DNA from: Acanthosepion lycidas
Taxonomy: Eukaryota > Mollusca > Cephalopoda > Sepiida > Sepiidae
NCBI GenBank assembly: GCA_963932145.1
Contig: OZ010580.1
Coordinates: 30,579,585 to 30,643,584, forward strand
Length of the DNA: 64,000 bases
Direction of reading: 5' to 3'
Part shown: piece after piece, positions 34,870 through 46,081 of the stretch
Position numbering within the stretch: the stretch's first letter is position 1
Layout of the letters: every line of letters starts with the position of its first letter
Made by a program: the position numbers and the translations under genes
The notes under the pieces: model-generated
What the model was told of the DNA's origin: nothing
Seen by the model: only the letters and a program-made list of their open reading frames with translations
Databases searched by the model: none

Positions 34870-36034
34870 AAAACAATAATGGTATGTGGCTGACTGGAAG
34901 AAAGTGATGTTCTGTGTGTCTTGTCCAAGGAACTTTTGTCTGGTACTATTCAAATGAAACATAAAGATAACAGTCTGAAGAACAGTAAATTTCTGAAGTT
35001 ATTCAGGATATGGGGTTGTATGTCATTTAAAGGGCCAAGGGAGATGACAATCATTACCTCAACAATTAATGCACATGTTTACATTGAAATCCTGGATAAT
35101 TTCCTCATTCCATCAATAGAAAATTGGTTTTGGTGACAATGATGTCATTTTTCAGGATTATAATATATCGGGTCACAGAGCAAAGGGGATTAAAGCTTTT
35201 CTTCAGAAAAGGCAAATTAACTCAATGACATGGCCAGGGAACAGTCTGGATGTAAATTCAATTGAAAATTTATGGTGGAAATTTTTTTTAAAATATAAAA
35301 ATAATCCAATTTTTTTATTCGAACAGAAGTGCTCACTTTCACATCAACAGCTCATATGACAAAAAACATACCTTGATTTTGTCTGGTCTGTATATTTACT
35401 TCTGGAATATCACCTCAAAATAGTAGTGTCATAAAACATCTAAGTAGAAAAAGGTCCATGTGGTTTTTGAGCCACACACTGACTATAAAGCCAACACCAT
35501 TTTCACACATGAAAGCAGATTCAACCTGGCTGGCATTAGTGATGGGCATCAAGGCAGGCAATGTAACTGAACACAGGTGACTAACATGACTGCCCCAGGC
35601 CAACAGAAGTGACACCAATGTTGTGCTTCCATCAACAACAATGCCTTCAGCCAACAATGAATCCAGGAGCAGCAGAGATTAACTACCTTGATGACTAACT
35701 TCTGCTATATCCCAAATGGACTCTGTCTCCCACAATTGACATATGGTACCACAAAACAAGCAAATAATTGAACCTTATAAATCACAGGAAATAAAAACAC
35801 TTTTACTTATCTCAACCATGTCTTATCTCCATTTATTTTGCCACTTTAACTTTTTTTCTTATTAATTGTAAGACTGCCATTACAAATGGACCATGTGAAT
35901 CAACAAAAGATCTAGTAAATGTTATTTGGGGAATTTGGAACCACTTTGATAAGGAATATTGCTTTAAATTAGTGAAATCCAGGTATGAAAGAATTAAGGC
36001 TGTCATAAAAGCTTCAAGAGAGGCAAATAAATAT
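34870..36034 (+). pseudogene. Tc1-like transposase remnant
   Basis: ADWKKVMFCVSC near 34885 stands where the family has W-x-x-V-x-F-S-D-E, so the first catalytic Asp is lost. MTIITSTINAHVYIEILDNF (in ORF 34921-35136) is the segment between the first and second Asp. DNDVIFQDYNISGHRAKGIK follows with the second Asp (35156-35158), and LDVNSIENLWWK with the catalytic Glu (35264-35266), 35 residues later against a usual 34. After the unidentified block, the C-terminus resumes as STKDLVNVIWGIWNHFDKEY and KAVIKASREANKY near 35899-36034. Its stop codon TAG (36035-36037) is supplied by the inserted MITE. Confidence 0.75.
35320..35885. other. Unidentified block interrupting the Tc1-like element
   Basis: The transposase text stops after the catalytic Glu block and resumes about 560 bp later. 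The sequence between is less AT-rich in its middle (35450-35680) and has an 80-codon minus-strand ORF at 35415-35657 with no known motif. I could not find terminal repeats or a clear target duplication. It may be a SINE or an unknown element, or original sequence that I fail to read. Confidence 0.5.
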
Positions 36035-36135
36035 TAGGTTGGTGCAAAAATAATGACGTAATAATGTCCTTTTTTGACGACTTTTTTAACGTCAAAAAAC
36101 GACATTATTACGTCATTATTTTTGCGCCAATCTAA
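36034..36135. mobile_element. Palindromic mariner MITE, 102 bp, copy 2
   Basis: It starts TTAGGTTGGTGCAAAAATAA and ends with the inverse, in which one G replaces an A of copy 1 (GCGCCAA). TA stands at 36032-36033 and 36136-36137. Same length as the copy at 22684; the two differ mainly at the centre. It is inserted inside the Tc1-like element and is therefore younger than it. Confidence 0.9.
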
Positions 36136-36407
36136 TATTATTCTAAATTTTTTTGTCAATGAATTCCATAATTTTTCCTCAGTACTGAGTTATTCTATAA
36201 TATTTTCCTCTACAGGACTTGTGAAAAAATAATACCATTAATTTAAATATTTTAATCTACTTTGTTTAAAATGTATTTTAGGAAGCCAGAATATTCAGCT
36301 ATTAGATAAAAATGTTTTAGATTTTATCTGTGATTAGTTTATTTACTACTAAATAAAAAAAAAACAAGATGAACATTCTCTAAGTGTGCTAATTCCATAA
36401 TTTTTGC

Positions 36408-37192
36408 TGCAGGTTGTGCTATAAGTGAGTTTGGGATAAACTGCTGATTTCACAGCTATTTCTTTTAAAAGAAGTAAAATATAAAGATCTTTTGAGAAAA
36501 TGTCCATTTAAAATTTAATTTACCTAAAAAAACAGCTGGCTTTTGAATAAATTAATCTTGAATTTAATTCAGTAGATAAAATTTGACAAAGATCTGAAAA
36601 ATAGAGTGTCATTTGTCATTACATAAAATGGGCAAAATGAATAAAAATATTCTTCAAATTATAAATGCCACCATGAATAAACTGCAATTATAATAGAAGT
36701 TTTCAGATATTGCAGAAAGTTAGTTATTAAAGTTATCCTTAACTTTAAGTTGACAATATTTTCATGTCAGAGTCTTTGATGTTTGTCAGAAGAAGATTGC
36801 TGGCTTCCCTTTGTTGTCATACTTTACACACACACACACACATACATACACACACAACCATTTGATGAATACTAAAGATTTGAAAATTGAAAGATGAAAG
36901 CATAGTTGCAATAATTAACTCTCTGCAAGATGGATTATCATAAGATTTATATTAATTTCAGAAGAATCAATCAACTTAAATACTGTAAATGAAATATGAA
37001 TTGTGAGCATAATTAAACATACTTCCTAAAAAGACTATAAAACAAAAATCACCATTGTAATGATATATTTTACAATGTACAATTTACTTCTTTAAGGATA
37101 TAAACTTGCAAGGTTGAAAATGTTTGCAATAAATTCACTTTTCATACCAATAAATGATTAGAAACGTACACTGATCAAAATAAAGATTATTA
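36408..37192. other. AT-rich stretch with (CA)n at 36825-36855, no gene seen
   Basis: No ORF above threshold and no recognised element. Confidence 0.5.

Positions 37193-37261
<69 letters not shown>
37193..37261. repeat. (TA)n microsatellite, longest in the window
   Basis: About 34 TA units with one C interruption at the left. Confidence 0.95.
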
Positions 37262-37267
<6 letters not shown>

Positions 37268-37404
37268 ACAGTGAGTGTACTCTTTAGGTAAATATATTTT
37301 AAATGAACTCTGAAAATCTTTCAGTACAAAAGACTATAGATACTAATACAATTTAATCACTTGTGAAAGTGAGGATCTAGATGACCTAACACTTATATAT
37401 GATG

Positions 37405-37530
37405 CAAATAAACATCAAAATATGAAATGATGCTGAAAAATTGTCAGCCATAGTCACTTTGCAAGATCTGACCAAATAACTAAGCATCTGAAATTTTGTT
37501 ATGCTTTGGTTTGGCTGAAAATGTTTTGAC
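37405..37530. repeat. Possible fragment of repeat P
   Basis: ATGCTGAAAAATTGTCAGCC, then TCTGACCAAATAACTAAGCA and TTGGCTGAAAATGTTTTGAC recall the inverted unit of repeat P at 14.6 kb. Similarity is weak and judged by eye. Confidence 0.35.
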
Positions 37531-37596
37531 ATTCCTCATATAGCCTTTATTAATTAAACATTGATTACATACATGCATATTTTCCAGGGATACTTT

Positions 37597-37601
37597 ATCT
37601 A

Positions 37602-37653
<52 letters not shown>
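37597..37653. repeat. (TC)n(TA)n microsatellite
   Basis: A short TC run followed by about 21 TA units, ending at the start of LINE copy C. Confidence 0.9.
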
Positions 37654-37655
<2 letters not shown>

Positions 37656-37657
37656 TC

Positions 37658-38385
37658 TGTAAGGCCTCTTTCTGCCTTCCATCAACATGGCTAATGCTAA
37701 CCTCCAGGAAAGTGGCTCATTGTGTCTTCTCGGGCTAACATTCTTGGCTGATATGAGGTGGAAAGACTATGTTGAATCTATTGCTAGGAGAACTGCTAAG
37801 AAAGTTGGTTCACTGTGTCATGCTAGATAATTTTTATCTCCTGAATCTAACTTACATAAGTCACCCTTGCTTAGAATATTTTTGACATATATAATCCAGT
37901 TCTCCTGCTATATATTTAGAGAGCCTTGACAAAATCCAAAGAAGAGTCAGCAATATTATTGGTCCTGACCTGGCATCTCAGCTTCAGTCACTTTCCTACC
38001 ACTGTAAAGTTGCTTACCTGGGCCTTTACAATAAATACTTTCATGGTAATTGACCTTTTTGTCATGACTTTATGAATTTACATGAGTACTAGACTGACAA
38101 CGGGGTTTCATCAATTTACAGTTAATTTGGCTAGATGTAACCATAAGTTCTATGCTAACAGTTTCTTTTCTCATATTTCTTGCTTGTGGAACTCTCTTCC
38201 AGCTCCATGCTTTCCAGTCAACTTTAATCCTTAAAGATTTAAATGCAATGTCACTTGCTATCTACTGTCTTCCTGATTACTTTTCTATTGTTCTCGCTCA
38301 TCAGTAATGTTTTGGTTTTCTAATTTTTCCACATCCAAGAACTCCTTGCATCTAAGAAGCTTTACTGCGAACTCGTTTAAAGCAA
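37658..38385 (+). mobile_element. Jockey/CR1-like LINE, copy C (RT C-terminus to 3' end)
   Basis: Frames switch often, but the order is clear: FCLPST...MLTSRK, a W-K-x-Y-x-E-S-I block, CLEYF, YLESLDKIQRRVSNIIGPDL, LQSLSYHCKVAYLGLYNKYF, HDFMNLHEY and a C-terminal block with CNSLPAPCF-like text in shifted frames. The 3' UTR reads AACTCCTTGCATCTAAGAAG. It starts right at a (TA)n tract, as a 5' truncation. No catalytic RT box is included. Confidence 0.8.
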
Positions 38386-39413
38386 AAAAATATCTAAAGA
38401 AGAATATCTTATAAAATCTGTTGTGCACTTATAAAAAAACTTATGTTTATAGTTTAGCAATTTTAGTAAAATCATTAGTCACTAAATACAAACTTTGTAA
38501 ACTCAAAAACTTCATAAGCCATTCTCTTATTTTTTTCTTTACTGACTTATCATTCTTGAATTTATTTAGGCTAATTTCTGAAACTTATGCCCTCACACCT
38601 GAGCCATGGCAAATCAGGTGGATACAAGAAATAACTAACATATATAAAGTGATGCATGCTTTCAACAAAAAATATGATTACTGGACAAAAAATTCTTTAT
38701 GTAAAATGTGAATGGCTTATAAAAAGTAACATAAATCAAAATCCATGAAATGTTTATTATTATTATAATTATCATCATCAAAGCTACAACAATGGCAATA
38801 ATAAAGTTATATTGTCCTTTTACTAATTTTGTAGATTGGGAGACTTTCCTCTTTTGGACCTAACACAATCATTCTACTCTAATTTCTCTTCCAATCAGAC
38901 CTTGTGCCATACCAAGCTAAGCTTAGTAAATACATTATGTAGTCTCATTTAAGAAAAGGTGACAGGCTGCAGTTTTATCCCAATACATGAATACTATATC
39001 AAGGATCCTTGTGCTTAAGTCTATAATAAATTATCAAGGAATTTACTAATATTTTAAATCTGTCTGAATGCTGGAGATTGCATTATTTTCAGATTTAATT
39101 CAAAATTATTTAGTTACATGATCTTGAAGACCATTAATCTGCCATTTGGATTCTTCACGGAATCTTTAGAGTAAGAGAAGGTACTTCTTACTTTGCCATA
39201 CTCAACTCCTCTCCAAGTATCATAATTGTAGTAGTAACTAGAGAACCATCTGTCGGGTTAGCCTTCAAGAGAAAATAATGATTGAAAAGAGATCATCATT
39301 AAATTTGCTCTAACAAATTTTTCTACCTTGTAGTATATTATGTACAAAAGGAGAGCTATCTTTGACAGCCTCATTTTTTATTTATATGCAAAAAAGTAAA
39401 TAAATAAAAAATG
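38386..39413. other. AT-rich stretch, no supportable gene
   Basis: A 96-codon plus-strand ORF at 38421-38711 has a hydrophobic middle but no motif I know, and it sits between repeat copies. Not called. Confidence 0.4.
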
Positions 39414-39415
39414 TA

Positions 39416-39645
39416 GTACTATATATACTCTAGTATAGCATGGATTTTATGATCAGATTTTTATGCAAAAAATAGGGGGTTGCACTATACACAGGTAATT
39501 TTTTGAAGGTTAAAAGTCATGCATTTTTGGTGAATGGTTGCACTATTCATAAGTGAATTTTTCTGGAGGGATTAAATTTCATGCAAAAAATTCAGGGCTT
39601 ACACTATACATGAAGTTGGATTATACACAAATATATATGGTACTC
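39416..39645. mobile_element. Probable MITE with internal repeats
   Basis: The left end GTACTATATATACTCTAGTA and the right end, inverted, GTACCATATATATTTGTGTA form terminal inverted repeats of about 25 bp. Inside, a unit like GCAAAAAATAGGGGGTTGCA followed by CTATACA recurs about three times at roughly 60-bp spacing (near 39463, 39528 and 39580). No transposase. The superfamily is not clear to me. Confidence 0.55.
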
Positions 39646-39744
39646 TATAATTAACTTTTAATAGTTATTTACTTTTTTTGCTGTGGATGAATATGTATAT
39701 CATTCTCACAATATCACCCAAAGTTTTTTAATTCTTTAATTTGA

Positions 39745-39880
39745 TGTAATGTATATCAATTAGAATGGGAAATTGGAGAGCCAAGTTTGAATTCCAGTTG
39801 AGTTTGTTATGTTCACTTATGTTAAATACCATTGGATTGAATAGCAGGACAGACTAGACCATATTGCCTTAGTTAGTAAC
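39745..39880 (+). mobile_element. SINE fragment (shared body)
   Basis: It has GTTTGAATTCCAGTTGAG, then GTTATGTTCACTTATGTTAA and GGATTGAATAGCAGGACAGA. This is the same order of blocks as the SINEs at 29906 and 30860. Its start is too worn to say whether the head was 5S- or tRNA-derived. Confidence 0.6.
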
Positions 39881-40924
39881 CAGTCAACTGCAGAAAGAAA
39901 TGGAAACCTACTGTGGCAAAATTTTCTCCTGATTCAGTTATGACTTGAAAGAGACATGATTGCCATTGCATGTATTGTGTATGGCACTTAACTGAATGAA
40001 GTTAGTACATTTTAGGGACAACTTAATACCACTGACTACAATACATAAGGATATCATAGCAATAATAATGTCATTTATGAAAATGTTTAATTGATTTTGG
40101 TCACTTAAAAGAAAAAGAATTTTATTGTCATCACAAACTGAAAGGAACAGAAGTGACATTAAATTTACAAATACTAGCAAATAGGCAGTGAAGAATGGTC
40201 AGAATGGATAATTTTCAGTTAGTCATTGGAATGTAATTAGAGTAAAGTAAAGGGAGAAACTTCACAGTATAACAGTTCATTTCATCACTTCAGTTGCATA
40301 ATATTGTGATAAGTTATTCAGTTATTTTTACATACAATTATTGTTACAATCACATTTCCATTATCTTTTGCAATAATACTATTTTGAAGACACCAAGTTC
40401 ATGACTGGTCAAATAAGATCACCATTCTGCAGATTGTTTCCTTTGGCATTTTGACCCTTAATTCAATTGTTCTTGTTAAGGACAAACTAATAAGCTCCAT
40501 TTGGAAATAGGCCAAAAACCTAGTTCAGAATCAGAAAAGCAATACTGAGAAAGGATGTCTTAATCCATCTATAACTGATTTGTTTGTAATGCAAGCTTTT
40601 AAATTTGTATTGCCATTAGATAGTCTTTTGTAATGTCAAAAGGAGGATAACATGTTTCTTGGAAAATTGTTTGCTTTATTGAAGATGCTTAAAGTATACA
40701 ACTTTTTGTTTCTGCTTTATTTTTGTTGTTGTCATTTTAAGGTGTTTATTTGTATTTACAGAAATATATTTTTTTCCACTTTCTTAAAACTAGAATTAAA
40801 ATATGTAAAATTTTCAAATAACAAGCATTTTATTTGAACATTAGCTTTTTTGAAAATATTTTTAAAATAACTTCTGCAATTACAATTTTTGGCAACTGAT
40901 GTCAAAAATGACCTTCTGTCTGTT
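39881..40924. other. AT-rich stretch, no gene seen
   Basis: ORFs at 39938-40180 (minus) and 40652-40837 (plus) are low-complexity and unrecognised. Confidence 0.4.
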
Positions 40925-41090
40925 GTTCTGCAGCAAAAAATGTCCTGTTAATTTTAATGCCTCCAAAACTAAACTGCTCTCTGTTCTGTTTTCTAATACA
41001 TCAACACCCAGTAACCCATTATGTTTTAAGTGGCTTTACTGCTTTGCTTGGGGTGAACATGATTATATTAATTTTCTTTCATTGAATAAC
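40925..41090 (+). mobile_element. Jockey/CR1-like LINE, copy D, heavily deleted
   Basis: CPVNFNASKTKLLSVLFSNT matches the VNFNVSKTK block of copy A, and TGGCTTTACTGCTTTGCTTG followed by GGGTGAA matches the family's 3' end. Everything between the two, normally about 700 bp, has been lost. The ORF at 40899-41150 spans the junction. Confidence 0.7.
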
Positions 41091-41327
41091 AATTTATATA
41101 ACATTTTTAGGGACACAATACCTAAATCTACCTGGTGTAGTTTTATATAAGTGATCAATTGCTAATATTTGTAATACTGAATTAACTCATTTTCTGTTTC
41201 TTTCTGATCCATTAATAAATTAAAATTTTCACATCTACAAAATGTATTTCAAGGGCCAATTATAGCAGCAAAATAAGAATTTTATGAATTTTACAAAAAA
41301 TTCAAAGACAAATTAAAAACTAAATCC

Positions 41328-41339
41328 TCTCTCTCTCCC

Positions 41340-41378
<39 letters not shown>
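41328..41378. repeat. (CT)n(TA)n(GA)n palindromic microsatellite
   Basis: CT run, ten TA units and a GA run, so the tract is its own inverse and could fold into a hairpin. Confidence 0.9.
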
Positions 41379-42299
41379 AAATCAGCAGTCAATTCTTGAA
41401 ACTTCTTGAAGAGTGGACTGAACAATGATGGAAAAGTTTGTCTATGAGTTGAGGTGCTGAATATAACATCAATCAGCTAAGTGACAAATTTTATTTGTAT
41501 TAATCATAAATTACACACACACAAAAGTCTTTTTACAGATTACACTGATGCTACACTTTGATGTGAGACAGGAGTGATACTTTGATCCAAGGCAGAGTAC
41601 ACAATTACTCTGATCTGAGATAGAACTGCCAATACAGATGTGAATAATTTTGTCATTTTTTATGAGTACTATTCTAGTATATAAATGATGAAAACAATAA
41701 AACAAAATAATTTAAAAAAATAAGCATACAACCTATATTGTTTTCATAAATTCAAAGAGCTGCTAGGAATATGATACTGACATGCCTCTTCACAGATATT
41801 CTATGGTCCAATCCATTCATATTTCTTTTCCCTTTTCTTTCTTTTTTTTTTTAAAGGAATAGATAGGTCTACCTATTGTCTGGTCCCTGCTCCTTCACCA
41901 TTTTTTGAACAGAAGTAGAGGTTTATTCCTTGTTTCCTGTTCATCCTTCTGAGGCCTTAATAAATGCATTTTTTGGTGATATGACTGGCTGCTGGCTATG
42001 AGTCTATACTGAGGATACCAGGTTGGCGGTTTTCTGGTTGCTGCATCCTGACTGGTAGTTAAGAGCCCAAACTCTTGGTAGCATCTAGAAATGCTGCTCT
42101 GATCAACAGTTGCATGATATTGGGATTCTTCCAGTGACATATTACACAAGGTTCAGTGTATCTGCAAGCACTTTTTGTGGGCAACCTTTTGGCCACACTA
42201 TGCTGCAGTCTGTGCCAATTCCCAGCCAGCTCATGTTTCCTTAGACAACTAACAGCTATTATTATTCTTGGCCTTTTCCAAACCAAATAAAACTAAACT
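41379..42299. other. Stretch with overlapping minus-strand ORFs, not recognised
   Basis: ORFs at 41895-42149 and 42059-42286 on the minus strand are unusually free of AT-rich codons, but they matched no domain I know. They lie directly upstream of LINE copy E and could be its 5' part read antisense. Confidence 0.35.
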
Positions 42300-42304
42300 A
42301 GTAT

Positions 42305-42697
42305 GCCTAAAAAACACCTCTCTCAACCTTTCTTTAACATTTGTGGTATCTGTACCAATTTCTGCAATTGGAATCATTTCTCTTGGAACACTCACCAGAC
42401 ATCATGGTTTTTTGCTAAATTAATCTGAATTCATTAATCTCTTCCACTGAATTATCTGTTCTTGGCTATCTTCCACTCTTTTTTGGAAGGAATCTAGTGT
42501 CCTTATGAATGGCCTTGGTATCTATGTTCATAAACATCTCTCACTGGCAAGGGAACTCTCTCTTGAGTCTCTTGACTATTATTACATGTGCCTCTAACTT
42601 TCACTACTAAACTCTATCAGTTATCTCTTCTTCTATTGTTTCCTTTCCTCATATGACTTGTGTGCTAGATAGAATTTCTGATAGTATATCTATCTTG

Positions 42698-42768
<71 letters not shown>

Positions 42769-44694
42769 CCTCTCTCTATGCCCATCTACAAATCTGTGTG
42801 TTTGGCAACTTCAGTGCTCATCATGTTAGGTCTTGTCTATTACTCAATCTCTCACTCAAATAATAGACTTGCCCACACATTTCCCAGTAATTCTAATAGA
42901 AACATTTCTCTACTTCATCTCTTCTTTACCCTCTACCCCAGAATCATGTTGTGCTCTGCAGCTCTGTCCTCTTGGTAACTCTAACCATGTGATAGCGTAT
43001 ATAGATATCTTTTTCTGTTTTCCCATCAATCACAATCCTCCTTTTAACAGTTCTTTCTGTTATCAATGCATTGAATGGGATTCATTTCATGTTTTCATTT
43101 GTGATGTCCCTCAGAATAATATTTTTAATTATCCTGTTAAGACATGTGCTACTGAGGTCTCTTCCTGGGTGAAAGCTGGCATTGAAGGATTCATTCCAGC
43201 ATGGAAATACCAAGTGAAACTGTGATCATCTCTTTGCTTCTCACCTGCTTGTGCAGCTGCTATAGTCCACAGGAATAACTTCTTATAGCTATATTAGAGT
43301 GACAGATCCCATTGTATCAGAAATGTCTTTGTCATGTAGTAAGTGCAAGCATGTCTTTAAAGGAGCAAAGTCACTATTTGCTGATATACTGAAACACTCA
43401 CAAGTTTGGTTCTAGGGATTACTGGTGGCTCTGCAAGAGTGCACTGAACAATAGCAAATCTTCATTCCCTCCTCTCTTTAGTCAGTTTAGGAATTAAATA
43501 TTGACATCTGCTGCAGATAAAGCAGAATGCTTTGCTCAGAAGTTCTCTTCTAACTCCACTCATGACTCATCTGGTATACTTCTGTCAGATTCCCATCCCC
43601 TAGAATAAAGGCTCTACTAAGTGATATGTGCATGACTTCATCATTGGTTTCTGCTATTATTTCTAAATCCCCACTTGGTATGTGGATGTGATGGGATCCC
43701 ATCAGTTGTCCAAAAGAAATGTGCTCCTGAACTGGGTTCTGTTCCCTCCAAAATTTACAACAAATATTTTGCTGCTTTTAGCTTTTCAGTTTATGAGAAA
43801 TTCTCCTCTTAAGAACTCTATAGTCTCTTACCTCAAGTTTTTAATCAATGTTGAATTGGTTAAACATCTTATTTTACACTGACTCCTTTTGGATAAACAA
43901 TATGGTTTTTGTTTTACCAGATCTACCACCAACATGTTAATAGCCATCACTGAATTTGTATATCAAGTATTAGATAAGAATGGTGAGGCTCAAGCTGTGG
44001 CTCTAGGTATTTTGAAGACATTCAACAAGGTTTAGCATGTTGGTCTTCCCCACAAGTTCAAGGGCTATGAAGTCACAGGACAATTATTGGCTTAATCCTA
44101 TTATTCCTAAGAAATTGTGTAATGAAAGTCATGTTGAACAGTGACTCTTTCCAATCATTTCATACTAATGTGGGGGTCTCCCAGGACTATATTCTTGGAC
44201 CTATGCTGTTTCTGATCTTTATCAATGGTCTCCCTAATGTCATCAGTTCCAAACAAGGTATTTATGCAGATGACACAAACATTTACTCCGGTCTTAGTAA
44301 TAAGTCTGACAGACTTAACAAAGTAAACCTGGCAACTGCTCTTGAAAAGGACCTCCAATTAATGGTTAACTGGGACAAGAAATGGCTTATAAATTTTAAC
44401 ACCTCTAAAAGAAAACTTTTTCTGCCTACCATCAGCATAGCTGATGCTGAACTCTATGCCTTCTTAGCTTTGCAATTTCCACTGACATGAAGCAGAGTGA
44501 CTATACTGAATCAATTTCTATGTCTACTGCAAAGAAAATTGGTTTATGTCAGAAAATTTTTGTCTTCACAATCCATCTTGCACATTACAAATCTACCATT
44601 CATCCATGCATTGAATACTGTTGCCATATGTGATCTGGTGCTCCTGGTGTACATCTAGAGATTCTTGACAAAATTTAAAGAAGTGTTTGTAATG

Positions 44695-44696
<2 letters not shown>
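42305..44696 (+). mobile_element. Jockey/CR1-like LINE, copy E, endonuclease to RT
   Basis: The longest copy of the family. Text near 42328-42420 (FNICGICTNF, NTHQTSWFFA) fits the start of an apurinic-type endonuclease. FGNFSAHHVRSCL near 42810 is the GDFNAHH box with Asp changed to Asn. A 130-codon frame at 42833-43225 ends KTCATEVSSWVKAGIEGFIP. Then come a linker with SAADKAECFAQKFSSNSTHD and the pre-RT block. RT follows: LIAITEFVYQVLDKNGEAQ, ALGILKTFNKV where the family has ALDISKAFD (catalytic Asp changed to Gly), and YADDTNIYSG with an intact box at 44263-44274. It ends at a (TA)n tract. Stops, frameshifts and a microsatellite (42699-42764) show it is dead. Confidence 0.85.
42699..42764. 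repeat. (TC)n(TA)n microsatellite inside the LINE endonuclease region
   Basis: Eleven TC and 22 TA units stand between text matching the endonuclease upstream and the FGNFSAHH box downstream, so the tract grew inside the LINE copy. Confidence 0.9.
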
Positions 44697-44741
<45 letters not shown>

Positions 44742-44757
44742 TTCACACACACACACA
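44697..44757. repeat. (TA)n(CA)n microsatellite
   Basis: About 21 TA units directly after LINE copy E, then a short CA run. Confidence 0.95.
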
Positions 44758-44814
44758 TTACTACTACAAGATAGCAATTATACAAAATTTAATAAATCCT
44801 GCTAAAGTTAACTC

Positions 44815-45485
44815 ATTAAAACATTAAACAAACTCTTATTAATAATGGTTTTCCTAACTACATTGTTGATGAACAAATAAGGCGTTCTATTACAAATTTT
44901 AATATAAATCAAATAGAACATAATACGTCCTCAAATAAACCTAAACACATCAATCTATATTGTAATTGGATGCATTATAAATATAAACAAGATGAAAACC
45001 TCCTAAAAGAACTCATAAATACTAATATATCCCTCACAGATTCCAGTAAAAACATCAAATTCATTATATACTATACCAAATTTAATACAACCAACTTTAT
45101 CATCCATAATAACCCCTCCCCACCAAGTGATGTATTGTAGAAAACCAAAACTATATATCAATTTAAATATCCCTTGGGAGATTGTAACTTCGACAAAAAA
45201 AAACCCAAAAAACTAATATATATGTTGGTCATTCTACAATAACACTATCAAGACGGCTCACTCTATGAATGAATGATTGCACATCTGCAAAAACATTCTT
45301 GTTCACATTCAGAATTTAGGAGTATATTAGTTGACAATACCTGTATACTTCACCAAGAATGTAATAAGCAAAAACTACAAATTCTCAAAGCCATCTTTAT
45401 TAAAAAATTAAAACCAACACTTGACAAAATTAATTATGAATACAGTACAAATGTGCTGAAATGCTTATACTATATAGTTCTTTAG
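44815..45485 (+). pseudogene. Penelope-like element: C-terminal GIY-YIG endonuclease remnant
   Basis: The frame reads LINNGFPNYIVDEQIRRSIT, then HINLYCNWMHYKYKQDENLL, NIKFIIYYTKFNTTNFI and, after an in-frame TAG at 45137-45139 (probably CAG originally), TIYQFKYPLGDCNF. After a frameshift come IYVGHSTITLSRRL (the GIY-YIG core and its arginine) and, in the ORF 45273-45485, HLQKHSCSHSEFRSILVDNT, ILKAIFIKKLKPTLDKINYE and NVLKCL. This is the linker plus GIY-YIG domain typical of Penelope-like retroelements. The reverse transcriptase is absent, so the copy is 5' truncated. Confidence 0.85.
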
Positions 45486-45712
45486 AAATATGTTAAAACT
45501 GAACATTTAAAAAAAAACAAGCAAACTATAACCTACCACAAGAATTCAATTCTTAAATAAATTTCCTCCCCTACATTATAACATTTACAATAAGGAAAAA
45601 TTTTTAAAAATCAACGTTTGTGACTTGTGCATGACCAGAATCGTTAACTGTTTAATCACAAAGACAAAAATTTACTTCTGACACACAAATAATTGTCCTA
45701 GATCTCATAACC
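45486..45712. other. Probable 3' flank of the Penelope-like element
   Basis: A-rich sequence following the GIY-YIG stop, leading to the hammerhead-like motif at 45713. No coding sequence. Confidence 0.4.
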
Positions 45713-45741
45713 CTGAAGATGATATTGTGAATATATTGAAA
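45713..45741 (+). ncRNA. Hammerhead-like core downstream of the Penelope remnant
   Basis: CTGAAGA (45713-45719), stem ATAT/ATAT with loop TGTGA (45722-45734), GAAA (45738-45741). One base differs from the conserved CUGAUGA. I could not find convincing stems I and III. The position after a Penelope ORF fits the known presence of hammerhead motifs in these elements. Confidence 0.35.
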
Positions 45742-46040
45742 GTACATGAAAAAATAAAATGTATAAATACAACCATGGTACCTTCCTTGCACTCTTTAAT
45801 CATGAAACAAAGCTTATATGTGATTACAAAAGGATCTTACTAAAAATAAACAAGCACAACATGTTTAAATTGTTTAATCAGACATACTTATATATATATA
45901 TAATTTTTCATAGTTTTACCTTATAAATATAGCAAATTTTAAATATATCCATGTTAATATATATTTTAGCATTGTGCAGTTATTGTCATTTCATCTCATT
46001 TTGAGACTCTGTGTTTATACAAAAATGTATTACCAGTAGT

Positions 46041-46081
46041 AGTGTGTGTGTGTGTGTGTATATATATATATGACAGCTGCA

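Larger units (their letters stand above)
34213..36407 (+). mobile_element. Tc1-like DNA transposon, 2195 bp, with later insertions
   Basis: Inverted ends of about 38 bp: left GCAAAAATTACGGAATTAGC onward, right the inverse with GCAAAAATTATGGAATTAGC, both followed by ACACTTAGARGATGTTCA. The left target base pair is TA (34211-34212); the right is TG (36408-36409), probably a mutated TA. Between them lie transposase remnants, an unidentified block of roughly 560 bp (about 35320-35885) and a 102-bp MITE at 36034-36135. Without these two inserts the element would be about 1.5 kb, the normal Tc1 size. Confidence 0.8.

Noticed and set aside
38421..38711. 96-codon plus-strand ORF with a hydrophobic centre, considered as a small membrane protein
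   Set aside because: It lies between repeats, has AT-driven codons and shows no conserved feature.
39416..39645. A CRISPR-like array from the recurring internal motif
   Set aside because: Only three imperfect repeats within inverted ends, in a eukaryotic sequence. A MITE is the better explanation.
42059..42286. Minus-strand ORF with three cysteines near residues 41-50, considered as a zinc-finger exon
   Set aside because: Cys/His spacing is irregular, it overlaps another unrecognised ORF, and it adjoins a LINE copy.
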